Source: Chloroflexota bacterium
GTDB lineage: Bacteria; Chloroflexota; Anaerolineae; UBA4142
Assembly (NCBI GenBank): GCA_016219275.1
Contig: JACRBM010000086.1
Location: 47,701-111,700 of the forward strand
DNA: 64,000 bases
Direction: 5' to 3'
Within the stretch, counting starts at the first letter, position 1; each line of letters opens with the position of its first letter. The position numbers and the translations under genes were made by a program. The notes beneath the pieces are model-generated. The model had not been told where the DNA came from. It saw nothing but the letters and a program-made list of their open reading frames with translations, and made no database searches. Positions 34,177-42,528 of this stretch are shown here, piece after piece.

Positions 34177-34184
34177 GACCGCGT

Positions 34185-35237
34185 TTAACTCAACTTGATT
34201 CCATCGTTGCTACAGAATTTTGCGCCCGCCGGATTTTCCGTGCCACAGGTTGGACACTTGATTGTCGCGGGACCGAATTTCGTTCCGCAGTTGTTGCAGA
34301 ATTTCGAGCCGACCGGATTCGCGGTGCCGCAACTGGGACACGCGATCGTCGAAGCGACCGGATGCGCGTTTTGCGTTTGTTGCATCGCCTGCGACATCAT
34401 CCCGGCGAGACCCGCGCCCAGCCCTGCGCCCGCGCCCAGACCGACGCCCAGTTGCATACCTGCCGCCCCGGCGCCATTCGGGTTATTCGCCGCATCGCCC
34501 ATCGCGCGCGCGGCTTTGAATTTCAAGTACTTGTCCATATCGCCGAGCGCGCCCATCGCCGCGCGTTCGTCAATCGCTTTCGCGGTGTCTTCGGTTGGCG
34601 TGATCGCGTTGACGTACATCGCTTTGAGCGTCAAGCCGATTCGGCTAAAGTCGTCGGTGAGTGCGGCTTTGGTCATCGCGCCAATTTCGCTGTAGAGACT
34701 GGGTAGATCGAGCACCGATTTCTTTTGCTCGCCGAGCGTATCGGTGAGTTTCGCGATGATCATGCCGCGCAAAAAATCGTCGAGCGATGCGGTTGTGTAA
34801 ATGCCTTGCTGACCGACGATGCCGTTGACGAACAGCGACACATCCTTCACCTGAAACGCGAACATGCCGAACGAGCGCAAGCGCACCATTCCCAGGTCGG
34901 AATCGCGGAATGCGATCGGTTCGGGCGTGCCCCATTTTTGATTGAGGAATTCTTTCATGTTCACGAACACGACTTCGGCAGGGAAGGGCGATTTGCCGCT
35001 CGTCGCGAGACCGATGAGACTCGCGAGAATCGGAATGTTCATCGTCGTGATCGTGTGCCGCCCCGGTCCGAACACGTCGAGCGACTTGCCGTCGCGAAAG
35101 AACACGGCATTCTGGCTTTCACGCACAATGACTTGCGAGCCAAGTCGAAAATCACCAGGACCGCCCTCGGGTTCGCGGTGAACGATTTCATTCCCTGCAT
35201 TGTCGAGAAACTCGACAACATCAATGATGCGTGCCAT
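34185..35237 (-). CDS. SPFH-domain protein with C-terminal zinc ribbons
   Basis: 350 residues. The SPFH/Band-7-like domain occupies ~1-230 ('VIVRESQNAVFFRDGK', 'GRHTITTMNIPIL', then coiled-coil 'DERAAMGALGDMDKYLKFKAARAMG'). A Gly/Ala-rich linker and two zinc ribbons follow: 'CPSCG...CNNCG' and 'CPTCG...CSND', the second lacking its fourth Cys. This is the 'virion core'/YdjI-like group that accompanies PspA. It probably forms membrane-associated oligomers. It is the last gene of the stress cluster; TTAGGAGAA precedes the ATG on the - strand. Confidence 0.85.
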   Translation of the reverse strand: MARIIDVVEFLDNAGNEIVHREPEGGPGDFRLGSQVIVRESQNAVFFRDGKSLDVFGPGRHTITTMNIPILASLIGLATSGKSPFPAEVVFVNMKEFLNQKWGTPEPIAFRDSDLGMVRLRSFGMFAFQVKDVSLFVNGIVGQQGIYTTASLDDFLRGMIIAKLTDTLGEQKKSVLDLPSLYSEIGAMTKAALTDDFSRIGLTLKAMYVNAITPTEDTAKAIDERAAMGALGDMDKYLKFKAARAMGDAANNPNGAGAAGMQLGVGLGAGAGLGAGLAGMMSQAMQQTQNAHPVASTIACPSCGTANPVGSKFCNNCGTKFGPATIKCPTCGTENPAGAKFCSNDGIKLS

Positions 35238-35246
35238 TGGAATTCT

Positions 35247-35350
35247 CCTTAGTGGCGATTTCCCATTTCTCTCATTTCCCTCATATCCCTTATTTCCCTT
35301 TGGGATGGAACTGAAGGAAATGAAGGAACTGACGGAAAGCTGGAAACGGA
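35247..35350. repeat. TTCCCTCA / GGAACTGAAGGAA pyrimidine-purine repeat
   Basis: Runs of TTTCCCTCATTTCCCT are followed by complementary GGAAATGAAGGAAC units. A translated copy occurs in the TIR gene at 23880-23928. Confidence 0.65.
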
Positions 35351-35356
35351 GGAAAC

Positions 35357-36016
35357 TTATTTGCCCATTTTTTGTTTCAGCGCGGCGAGGCGTTTTTCGA
35401 TTTCGTCGTTCGCGCCGAGTTGATCGAATTCATCGTCCATCGAAGACTTGGCTAACTCCTCGGATGCCGCGGCGCGCGCTTCTTGCTCTTGGATGCGGCG
35501 TTCCATGCGCGCGAGGTCGGACGAATAGTCCACGGCGGAAAGTTTGGCGGATGCGCTCTTGATTTGCTGTTCGGCGCGGACGCGTTTCGCGCGCGCGATC
35601 AGCGTATCCTTTTTGCTACGCGCGTCCTGATACTTGGCGTCGAGCGCGTCGAGGTCCGCTTTTAATTTTTGCACGGCGGTCTTTTGCGCCTCCAGTTGTT
35701 TGCCGTACACTTGCTCTTGTTCTTCATAATCGGCTTGGCGGCGCAACGCCTCGCGGGCAAGGTCTTCGCGACCTTTCGACAAAGCGAGTTCGGCTTTTTG
35801 TTCCCACTCGTCGGCGTTCTTTTTCGCCGCGTTGAGATCGTTCTGAAGCATTTTCTCTTGCGCGATTTGCTCGGCGACTTGCGCCTTGCCTTTATCGAGT
35901 GCATCTTCCATGTCGCGCATAATTTGGTTCAACAATTTTTCCGGATCTTCGGCGCTATTGAGCAAGTCGTTGATGTTCGCGCGCAAAATCTGTGTGGTGC
36001 GTTCCAGAATTCCCAT
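35357..36016 (-). CDS. pspA: PspA/IM30-family membrane-stress protein
   Basis: 219 residues, almost entirely alpha-helical coiled coil. It opens 'GILERTTQILRANINDLLNSAEDPEKLL' — the N-terminal amphipathic helix and 'NxLLxxxEDPEKxLxQ' signature of PspA/Vipp1 — and ends in the charged helix 'EIEKRLAALKQKMGK'. It should bind and stabilise stressed membranes as ESCRT-III-like polymers. A good AAAGGGGG precedes the ATG. Its neighbours are SPFH and DUF4178-like genes. Confidence 0.93.
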   Translation of the reverse strand: MGILERTTQILRANINDLLNSAEDPEKLLNQIMRDMEDALDKGKAQVAEQIAQEKMLQNDLNAAKKNADEWEQKAELALSKGREDLAREALRRQADYEEQEQVYGKQLEAQKTAVQKLKADLDALDAKYQDARSKKDTLIARAKRVRAEQQIKSASAKLSAVDYSSDLARMERRIQEQEARAAASEELAKSSMDDEFDQLGANDEIEKRLAALKQKMGK

Positions 36017-36059
36017 CGTACCCCCTTTGGAATTTTTGATTTTATCGAAATGATTCGGC

Positions 36060-36092
36060 AGAATCCAGGTTTCTTCGAGAGACCTGGATTCT
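36060..36092. terminator. AGAATCCAGGTTTCT hairpin
   Basis: 15-bp arms with one G-T wobble and a TCG loop, lying at the end of the DUF4178-like gene on the - strand. It is the same family as 52984-53014. Confidence 0.6.
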
Positions 36093-37095
36093 ATCTACGA
36101 TACACTTGGATTTCGGTTGCATCAATCGCGCGTCCCAGCATCACGCGCGTCTCGGCGCCATAGTCTTCAGCCCACAAGACACTGCCGAGTTCGCCGGTGT
36201 AGCGCGCATAGTTGACGCTCCCGCGTTTGCTTCCGCTCGCGCCCACGACGTTCGCGTTCGCGGTACCGCTCTCGACGCGCGTGAAGGATTGCTTATCGTA
36301 CTCGAGCGAATCGGGCGGCGGTGTTGGCACGCGCAACGCGATTTCGTCGCACCACCCAATCGCATCGTTCGGTCCAACGCGCAACCAGTTTTTGCGCGCG
36401 CCGTCCGCGAGCAGAAACGCGAAGAAGGTTGCGCCGCGCGCCGTAAACGTAATCTTGCCGGCAACGAGATAATCGGTACCTTCAAACGTCACCGCGTCGT
36501 TGAGTTTGAGATTCGCGAGCGCCGTGATTTCGCGCGAAGGTGTTTTCTTCGCGTCCAGCGCATCGAGCGGCGAAACACGTGCAAGCGCCGGCATGGCGAT
36601 GGACGGTTTTTTGCCTTGCGCGACAAATTCATCGCGCTGATCGAACTCGGCGTTGAGCGCGTCGAGCGTGTCGGAGCACGCGTCAATCGCGTCTTGGAGG
36701 TCGGTTTTCTGCTTGAGCGCATTCGCGAGTTGATCGAGTTTCGTCGCGAGTGCGTTCACGCCGTCCGACAAGTCGGCGTCGAACTTGGTGAGCTGATCGA
36801 GGTCGCCGTCGCCGATCTGCGCGCTGTCGAACCACCCGGCATAGCCGCGCGGCGCGGTCTGAAATTGCGCGATCAAGCGCAACAGTTTCTGGTCGAGTTG
36901 TTCGATTTGAACAACATAGTCCATCCCCGCGCGTTGTTGTGCGCGCGCGAGGCGCGTGCGTTGCGCGTCGTACTTGGCGGCGAGTTGTCGGCGCAGGTGC
37001 CGATCCACATCGCGCCGGCGTTCCTTCGCCGCGTAGCCGACGTACTCGGGAATCTGCAATGCGATTTCGAGAATCCGTTGTTGAAGTACATCCAT
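36091..37095 (-). CDS. Coiled-coil + DUF4178-like protein
   Basis: 334 residues from the ATG at 37095. The N-terminal ~190 residues are Ala/Gln/Arg-rich helices (coiled coil). The C-terminal half has 'LKLNDAVTFEGTDYLVAGKITF' and 'ADGARKNWLRVGPNDAIGW', which fits DUF4178, a beta domain found beside PspA-, SPFH- and polyamine-linked genes. The ATG has a poor ribosome-binding site; an in-frame GTG or TTG upstream cannot be excluded. Gene order places it with the PspA set. Confidence 0.7.
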   Translation of the reverse strand: MDVLQQRILEIALQIPEYVGYAAKERRRDVDRHLRRQLAAKYDAQRTRLARAQQRAGMDYVVQIEQLDQKLLRLIAQFQTAPRGYAGWFDSAQIGDGDLDQLTKFDADLSDGVNALATKLDQLANALKQKTDLQDAIDACSDTLDALNAEFDQRDEFVAQGKKPSIAMPALARVSPLDALDAKKTPSREITALANLKLNDAVTFEGTDYLVAGKITFTARGATFFAFLLADGARKNWLRVGPNDAIGWCDEIALRVPTPPPDSLEYDKQSFTRVESGTANANVVGASGSKRGSVNYARYTGELGSVLWAEDYGAETRVMLGRAIDATEIQVYRR

Positions 37096-37193
37096 GTCAA
37101 TCGTCCGATGGGTTAGTTTTTCAATGCGTGTTGAACGACCTTGCCGGTTCCGATGATACACCGTATCGAAAAAGTATGCAACCGGTCGGTGAA

Positions 37194-37252
37194 CTCCCTC
37201 TCTAACCCTCCCCCGCTATCGCAGGGGAGGGCTGGGGTGGGGGTGTCACCTT
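37194..37252. repeat. Intergenic CCCTCCCCCGCTATCGCAGGGGAGGG hairpin
   Basis: CCCTCCCC and GGGGAGGG arms around a short loop, flanked by CTCTAACC and TGGGGTGGGGGTG. It resembles the copy translated within the TIR gene at 23305. Confidence 0.7.
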
Positions 37253-37771
37253 TCAACTTTGCGGCAAGAACAATTCGACGCCGCAGTACGGACACTTGAC
37301 GAGTCCCTTGCCAACCGCCTCGCGTTCGCCGCCGCAGTTCGGACACTTGGTCGTTTGTACTTTCGCGAGGTCTTGAGAATAAAACACGCCCTCTTGCCAA
37401 TTGGCGTATCCGCTGAACAATCCTTGATTCACGAGTTCGTAAATCATGTTCTTGACTTGATCGCGCGTCATTTTCATTTCGATGGCGGCGTTCGCGATCG
37501 GAACCTTGCCGGCGGTTTGAATCATCCCCAGCAAGCGTTCCTTCTTTTTCACGTCTTCCATCTCTTTGGCTTCTTGCCCGCCCTTGAAAAACATGAACAC
37601 GCCCGCGCCGCTCAGGATGATCAGGGGCATAATGCCGAACAATGCAAAACCCAGCACCGCGCCGGCGTTGCCCAGCCCTTCACCGCGCGTGCCGACGAAC
37701 ATGAATAGCGACACAACTCCGCAGATCAACACGCCTGCCACGATCAAGACGATGCCAACAATGCGCCCCAT
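37253..37771 (-). CDS. Membrane protein with winged-helix-like segment and zinc ribbon
   Basis: 172 residues, start at the ATG with GGAG 6 nt upstream. Two transmembrane segments lie near ~4-28 and ~40-65. Then comes a small helical region 'KERLLGMIQTAGKVPIANAAIEMKMTRDQVKNMIYELVNQGLF', typical of a winged helix, and a C-terminal zinc ribbon 'CPNCGGE...CPYCG'. The domain chain suggests a membrane-attached regulator or adaptor. It belongs to the PspA/SPFH/DUF2207 group. Confidence 0.7.
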   Translation of the reverse strand: MGRIVGIVLIVAGVLICGVVSLFMFVGTRGEGLGNAGAVLGFALFGIMPLIILSGAGVFMFFKGGQEAKEMEDVKKKERLLGMIQTAGKVPIANAAIEMKMTRDQVKNMIYELVNQGLFSGYANWQEGVFYSQDLAKVQTTKCPNCGGEREAVGKGLVKCPYCGVELFLPQS

Positions 37772-37830
37772 AGTTTCTCCATTTGTGATTTCAGATTTGC
37801 GATTTACGATTTGCCATTCGCCATTCGCTA
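37772..37830. repeat. GATTTGCGATTTACG / GCCATTCGCCATTCGC simple repeats
   Basis: Short iterated units fill the gap between the zinc-ribbon gene and the DUF2207 gene. Confidence 0.55.
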
Positions 37831-39723
37831 TTATCCAAATCCCGACGAGCCGCCGCCACCGCCGCCGCCGCCACCGCCACCGCCGCCGCTCCAACCGCCA
37901 CCGCCACTGCCGGAACTTTTGGGTGCGCTGGTGAGAACGGATGACGTCGTGTTGAGCATCGTGAACAAACCGGCGCTCATCGCGTTCAAACCACGGAACG
38001 CGCCGCCCGCCGCGGAATCGAGCGAGGGTGTTGAGCCGCCGCTACTCTTCCCGCCGCCGGAACTGCCGCCGCCCGAAGCCACCTCGCGCGCGTACGGGCG
38101 ATGATGCAGAGGCGGGTACGTGTCGTACCACACCGGCACGGGCGTTTCAATCGCCGCGAATTTGTTGACCCAGGATTGCTCCAAGCCAAACGCAATCGCG
38201 TACGGCAAGTATTTGTCGAACAACTCTTTCGATTCTTCGAGCTTGGTGAACTTTTCGATGTTTTCGAGATAGCGTTTGAACGCGACCCACTTGGCGGATT
38301 CCGCCGCGCCTTTCGGAGTGCGGCGCGGCATGAACGGACTGAGCACGATCAAGCCAAGTGCGCCGGCGGCGAGCGCCGCGCCGGGACACCACGCCAGGTC
38401 CGCATAATCGGAAAGCAGAGCGCCCAAACCAAAAGTGATGATGCCGAACAGGATCAACAATCCAACGCCGAGACCCGCGTACTTGGCGCGCACCGAATTT
38501 GGATTGCCGGCAAAGAATCCCAGTTTGGTGCTTTCTTCGTAAATCTGGGATTGCAAATCCGGAATCGCGGTATAAAATTTTTCTTTCAGGTCGGAAAGAT
38601 CGCGCTGCCCACCGCCGCTAAACATGCGCTTGATCAACGTTGCTTCGTACTTGCGGACGTTGTTCCAATTGCCTTCCAACGCGAAAGTAAAATCGCGATT
38701 CGTGCCGATGCCGAGAAACCCAGGTTCTTGTTTCTCGGTCATTTTGATGACGCCGCGCCGCGCCAAGTCCACAATCGTCGCGACGATTTCTTTCATCTCG
38801 GCGCGTTCGTCCACGAGCGTCCCGGCGAGCGCGGGCGGTAAATCGCTTGGCAACGCGTTGCCCGCCGCCGCCGTAATCGCGGGCGCGTCACGACCTTTGG
38901 TGTACCACAGCACGTACAGCAGCACCGGACCGATGAACAAAAATATCACGCCGACGAAAAGGAAGAACAGGTTGAAAATGGATTTCATCTGCTCGCGCTG
39001 TTCGCGTGCCGCCGCTTCGCGGTCGGCTTGCGCTTGCCAGGGTTGCGCGGTTGCGGTCACGGTGCCGTGTGGAAACTGGACGCGCACTTCAAGTTCTTCA
39101 CCATTACCCAGGTTTGAACTCGTAAAGACGACAGTCTGTCCATCGCGCACGGCGGCGTCGCCGCTCCCCGTCGTTATCGCGACTTTGAGTTGATCGGTGG
39201 GATACGACGCGGGCAGGTGCACGGTGGTCGTCGTCCTCTCGATCATGTACGCACGGTCACTTTCGATGACCTTCCACCAAAATTGATCGCCGCCATCGTA
39301 AATGCGTAGCGCGCCGTGAAGTACATAGCGAACCGTAAATGTGCGCGTTTGATTTGTGGTTGGTGGAAAAAACCACCGCACGAATTGTTGATTGTTCTCG
39401 CGATACACGCGGAACGTGTTCGCCGATTCGCTCCCGTTCGCTTGGTACTCGCGCCCGCCTTCGGCGACGCTAAATCCATCAATCGAATTGACGTTCTTGA
39501 GTTCGACGCCGCGAAATGCGAATGTAAAACCCGGCGTGCCGGAAAAACTGACTTGCCAGGTTTCGACAAATTGCGCGTCGCCGTTTTTAAGGATCGTAAC
39601 ATCCATATCGCGGCGCTGAACTGTCACACTGCGATTTTGCGCGTGGACGGGCGACGCGAACGATAATCCGACGAGCGCAAAAACTACGAGCATTAAGAAT
39701 CGAAATGTGTGTGTGTGCTTCAT
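37831..39723 (-). CDS. DUF2207 membrane protein with polyglycine tail
   Basis: 630 residues; the ATG at 39723 has GGGAGAAG upstream and gives a clean signal peptide ending ~residue 29 (FASPVHAQ). A ~200-residue beta-rich ectodomain follows, then transmembrane segments near ~260, ~440 and ~465, with a cytoplasmic domain between them. The tail is almost all Gly (GGGGGWSGGGG...SSGFG), as in many DUF2207 proteins. The family has no known biochemical function. It is the first gene of the PspA/SPFH cluster and may be the sensor or scaffold. Confidence 0.85.
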   Translation of the reverse strand: MKHTHTFRFLMLVVFALVGLSFASPVHAQNRSVTVQRRDMDVTILKNGDAQFVETWQVSFSGTPGFTFAFRGVELKNVNSIDGFSVAEGGREYQANGSESANTFRVYRENNQQFVRWFFPPTTNQTRTFTVRYVLHGALRIYDGGDQFWWKVIESDRAYMIERTTTTVHLPASYPTDQLKVAITTGSGDAAVRDGQTVVFTSSNLGNGEELEVRVQFPHGTVTATAQPWQAQADREAAAREQREQMKSIFNLFFLFVGVIFLFIGPVLLYVLWYTKGRDAPAITAAAGNALPSDLPPALAGTLVDERAEMKEIVATIVDLARRGVIKMTEKQEPGFLGIGTNRDFTFALEGNWNNVRKYEATLIKRMFSGGGQRDLSDLKEKFYTAIPDLQSQIYEESTKLGFFAGNPNSVRAKYAGLGVGLLILFGIITFGLGALLSDYADLAWCPGAALAAGALGLIVLSPFMPRRTPKGAAESAKWVAFKRYLENIEKFTKLEESKELFDKYLPYAIAFGLEQSWVNKFAAIETPVPVWYDTYPPLHHRPYAREVASGGGSSGGGKSSGGSTPSLDSAAGGAFRGLNAMSAGLFTMLNTTSSVLTSAPKSSGSGGGGWSGGGGGGGGGGGGGSSGFG

Positions 39724-39751
39724 TGTGCTTCTCCCAGCGGAATCACCCACC

Positions 39752-39779
39752 ATTATAAGCGCGCGGTGAGTGAATGCAA
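39752..39779 (-). promoter_or_regulatory. Promoter of the DUF2207-PspA-SPFH unit
   Basis: On the - strand: TTGCAT (39779-39774), a 16-bp spacer and TATAAT (39757-39752), about 28 nt upstream of the DUF2207 ATG. Confidence 0.65.
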
Positions 39780-39794
39780 GTAGGATATTTACAT

Positions 39795-40595
39795 CTATTG
39801 CGCGTCTTGCCACATTCCGCGTAACGCGTCCAGGTTTTCGACGACGAGGTCAGGCGTGACACTCGCGCCGACAAGCGCGTCGCGCGTGACGACGCCGGTC
39901 AAAACCAGGATGCCTTTCAGCCCGGCGAGTTGCGCGCCTTGAATGTCTGTGTCGAGCCGGTCGCCGAGCATCGCCGCCGCGTCGCGCGGCGCGCCGATTT
40001 TCTCTAGCGCGATATCGAACATGGCGCGCTCGGGTTTGCCGATGATCGTCGGCGCAACGTCGGTCGCGGTTTGAATCGCGGCGATGAGCGAACCCGCACC
40101 CGGCACCAGTCCGTCTTCGGTTGGAAACGTCTTGTCCGCGTTCGTGCCGACGAATTTCGCGCCACGGCGAATTTCGAGTGAGGCGCGTTTTAGTTTTTCG
40201 TACGTCAATTGCCAATCAATCCCCACGACGACGACATCCGCCTCGCGTTCGACGAGTTGAAAGCCGGCGCGCGTCAATTCGTCCGCGATGCCTTGTCCGC
40301 CGACGAGGTACACGCGCGCGCCGCGCGGCGCGAGGCGCGGCAAATAACGCGCCGTCGCTTCCGCCGAGGTGAGAACCTGGTTGTCGTCAATCCTCACGTT
40401 CATCCGCGCGAGGCGTTCCACGATTTCGGACGCGGGTCGCGCCGAGTTGTTCGTCGCGATGATGAACGCGATGTCGCGCGCGCGAAGAAAATCGAAAAAC
40501 GCTGGCACGCCCGGCAAATTTTGTTTGCCGTGCCACAAAACTCCATCCGCGTCAATCACGAGCGCGCGGACTGTCGCGAGTGACCAAGCGTTCAT
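39795..40595 (-). CDS. HAD-IIA (NagD-like) phosphatase
   Basis: 266 residues. Motif I 'VIDADGVLWHG' has the two catalytic Asp residues (D-x-D), motif II is 'FIIATNNSA', and motif III/IV 'IIGKPERAMFDIAL...MLGDRLDTDIQGAQLAG' completes the HAD core; the C2A cap lies between. HAD-IIA enzymes dephosphorylate sugar phosphates, nucleotides or phosphoglycolate. It overlaps yggT by 4 bp and ends the pgeF-yggS-yggT operon. Confidence 0.9.
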   Translation of the reverse strand: MNAWSLATVRALVIDADGVLWHGKQNLPGVPAFFDFLRARDIAFIIATNNSARPASEIVERLARMNVRIDDNQVLTSAEATARYLPRLAPRGARVYLVGGQGIADELTRAGFQLVEREADVVVVGIDWQLTYEKLKRASLEIRRGAKFVGTNADKTFPTEDGLVPGAGSLIAAIQTATDVAPTIIGKPERAMFDIALEKIGAPRDAAAMLGDRLDTDIQGAQLAGLKGILVLTGVVTRDALVGASVTPDLVVENLDALRGMWQDAQ

Positions 40596-40861
40596 CGGTA
40601 GTAGATCCCCACGATTAGATTCTGGATGAGCGCCTGCACGACCTGCAACAGAATCAGCGCGACGATAGGCGTAATGTCCATCATACCGATAGATGGAATC
40701 ACGCGGCGCAACGGCGCGAGGATCGGTTCGGTGATCGAATCGAGCAATTGCACGATCGGGTGGTAGCGGTCAATCGGAAGCCACGAGACGAGCGCGCGAC
40801 CGATGATCGCAAAGGTGAGCAAGGTGAAAAGCAAATCAATCGCTCTCAGTAAAATTTCCAT
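40592..40861 (-). CDS. yggT: YggT-family membrane protein
   Basis: 89 residues with two transmembrane helices. '[50 protein letters not shown]' is reduced here to its key features: the W-x-P-x-x-x-x-x-x-P-x-V-x-x-L, T-E-P-x-L-x-P-x-R and G-x-x-D-x-x-P motifs of YggT/Ycf19. The family acts in membrane or division-related homeostasis. Its ATG overlaps the yggS TGA (TGATG) and its end overlaps the HAD gene. Confidence 0.92.
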   Translation of the reverse strand: MEILLRAIDLLFTLLTFAIIGRALVSWLPIDRYHPIVQLLDSITEPILAPLRRVIPSIGMMDITPIVALILLQVVQALIQNLIVGIYYR

Positions 40862-41595
40862 CAGTTTCTTTCTCCAAAGATGGCGCGCCCGATGCGGAGA
40901 ATCGTCGCGCCTTCTAAAATTGCGGATTCAAAATCATCCGTCATTCCCATCGAAAGATGTTGCCACGGCTGGGTCGGAAATCGCGCGCGCAGTTCGTCGC
41001 GCAGTTCGCGCAACGCGCGAAAGTATGGTCGCGCCGCGTCCGGGCTGGCGACGATAGGTGCGACGGTCATCAAGCCCTGCGTGTCGAGGTGGTCGAGCGC
41101 GATGATCTCGCGCACCGCATCGTTAAACGATTCGCGCGGCGATGGCGCAAAACCGTACTTGGTTGATTCGCCGGAGATATTCACTTCGAGCAGAATCGGA
41201 ATTCGTTTGCCGATCTCTGCCGCGCGCGCGTTCAATTTTTGCGCGAGCGAAACGCTGTCAATCGAGTGAACGAAATCGAACAAGGCGACGGCGTCTTTGA
41301 CTTTGCGGCTTTGCAAATGTCCGATCAAATGCCAGGTGATGTTAGATAGTTGCGCGATAGCGGTTGGATGGTTGGATAATTGGCGGGTCACCGATGGAAT
41401 TTTTTCGGATGCTTCTTCGACGCGATTTTCGCCAAAGTGGGCAATGCCAAGCGCGTGCGCGGCGAGAATGGCGTCGGCGGGAAACGTCTTGCTGACCGCG
41501 ACGAGCGTAATCTCGCGCGGATCGCGGTTCGCGTGTGACGCCGCGTTCGCGATGCGTGTGTGAATTGCTTGCAAGTTTTTTTCGAGGTCAGCCAT
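40861..41595 (-). CDS. yggS: YggS/PLPBP-family pyridoxal-phosphate homeostasis protein
   Basis: 244 residues; the ATG at 41595 gives the normal N-terminus '[14 protein letters not shown]'. The PLP Lys is in 'LVAVSKTFP', and '[12 protein letters not shown]', '[18 protein letters not shown]', 'VHSIDS' and '[15 protein letters not shown]' are all standard. Between 'KIPSV' and '[10 protein letters not shown]', about 15 extra residues ([16 protein letters not shown]) correspond to an intergenic-type repeat (41341-41387). PLPBP buffers pyridoxal phosphate. It lies between pgeF and yggT. Confidence 0.93.
   Translation of the reverse strand: MADLEKNLQAIHTRIANAASHANRDPREITLVAVSKTFPADAILAAHALGIAHFGENRVEEASEKIPSVTRQLSNHPTAIAQLSNITWHLIGHLQSRKVKDAVALFDFVHSIDSVSLAQKLNARAAEIGKRIPILLEVNISGESTKYGFAPSPRESFNDAVREIIALDHLDTQGLMTVAPIVASPDAARPYFRALRELRDELRARFPTQPWQHLSMGMTDDFESAILEGATILRIGRAIFGERN
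41341..41387. repeat. GTTAGATAGTTGCGCGATAG repeat within yggS
   Basis: GATAGTTGCGCGATAG and GGTTGGATGGTTGGATAATTGG units resemble the intergenic repeats at 47338-47430 and 58974-59025. Confidence 0.65.
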
Positions 41596-41614
41596 AGGAA
41601 AAATCGCGGTTGAA

Positions 41615-42430
41615 TTACGAACACCTGCCCTGGCGGGCGGTGCCAGGGTTACGAATTGCGATGACCGCGCTAAAGCGTCCGGTTTTTCCGCGCTCCGCGC
41701 GCCACGAAAAAAAATCGTCGGTGCGATGCGCGGTGCAAAGGTTGGCGATTTCGATTTGTTCGACGCCGAGCGCGCGCAACTGTTGGGCGTTCGCTTGCCA
41801 CAGATCGAGATGCACGCCATTGCCGTTTTGTTGAACGAACAGCTCGTCCGCGTCGTCGAACGCGTCGCGCACGCGTACGATCACTTCGTCGCCGACGCGA
41901 TAGCAACACGGACCAATGGACGGTGCGATGCCGGCGATGAGATCGCGCGGGCGCGTGCCGAACGCATCGCCCATCGCTTGCACGGCGCGCGTCGCGATTT
42001 TGAGAACGGTGCCGCGCCAACCTGCGTGCGCGACGCCAATCGCGCGATGCGTAGGATCGTACAACAAAATCGGTACGCAATCGGCAAAGCGCAACATCAG
42101 CGGCAGGTTCGGTGTATCCGTCAGCAACGCGTCCACATTCTTGATGCGCGTCCCGCGATGGCGCGCATCCACGCGCGCGATTTGATCGGCTTGGGCTTGG
42201 CTTGCATCCACGGTCGCCGCCGCGTCGAGCGCGAGCGCGGCGTGCCAGCGCGCGAGATTCGTCGTGACGTTTGCCGCCCCGTCGCCTACCATGCGGCTGA
42301 GGTTGAGCGTGTCGAAAGGAGCGGGGCTAACGCCGCCGTGCCGCGTCGAAATCGCGTGAACGAGCGCGCCGGAATCGCGGAAGGAATCAAAGGTATAGTA
42401 CACCACGTGGCTGTGCGTATGACGTTGCAT
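41615..42430 (-). CDS. pgeF: PgeF/YfiH peptidoglycan-editing factor
   Basis: 271 residues. The zinc/catalytic trio is visible: His in 'STRHGGVSPAPFDTLNLS', Cys in 'MLRFADCVPILLYDP' and His in 'IGVAHAGWRGTV'. This is the purine-nucleoside phosphorylase-like/laccase-domain fold that removes L-Ser from misassembled UDP-MurNAc precursors. The last ~10 residues (GTARQGRCS) derive from a CCCTGGC...GCCAGGG repeat. The -10 box lies 8 nt before the ATG with no Shine-Dalgarno sequence, so the mRNA is probably leaderless. Confidence 0.92.
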   Translation of the reverse strand: MQRHTHSHVVYYTFDSFRDSGALVHAISTRHGGVSPAPFDTLNLSRMVGDGAANVTTNLARWHAALALDAAATVDASQAQADQIARVDARHRGTRIKNVDALLTDTPNLPLMLRFADCVPILLYDPTHRAIGVAHAGWRGTVLKIATRAVQAMGDAFGTRPRDLIAGIAPSIGPCCYRVGDEVIVRVRDAFDDADELFVQQNGNGVHLDLWQANAQQLRALGVEQIEIANLCTAHRTDDFFSWRAERGKTGRFSAVIAIRNPGTARQGRCS

Positions 42431-42438
42431 CGGAGCGG

Positions 42439-42466
42439 ATTATACCACAACGACCGCGCGACGCAA
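42439..42466 (-). promoter_or_regulatory. Leaderless promoter of pgeF operon
   Basis: On the - strand: TTGCGT (42466-42461), a 16-bp spacer and TATAAT (42444-42439), then 8 nt to ATG. Back to back with the + promoter at 42475. Confidence 0.7.
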
Positions 42467-42474
42467 TTAACCCG

Positions 42475-42503
42475 TTGTCACGGTTTCTAGATTGCGTTAT
42501 AAT
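42475..42503 (+). promoter_or_regulatory. Promoter of the two-component operon
   Basis: TTGTCA (42475-42480), a 17-bp spacer and TATAAT (42498-42503). The response regulator ATG with an AGGAGGG site follows 25 nt on. Confidence 0.75.
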
Positions 42504-42528
42504 CCTGGAAGGCATAGCAGGAGGGAAT

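Noticed and set aside
33849..34178. 109-codon open frame on the + strand
   Set aside because: No ribosome-binding site or family resemblance, low-complexity composition, and it runs through a terminator hairpin.
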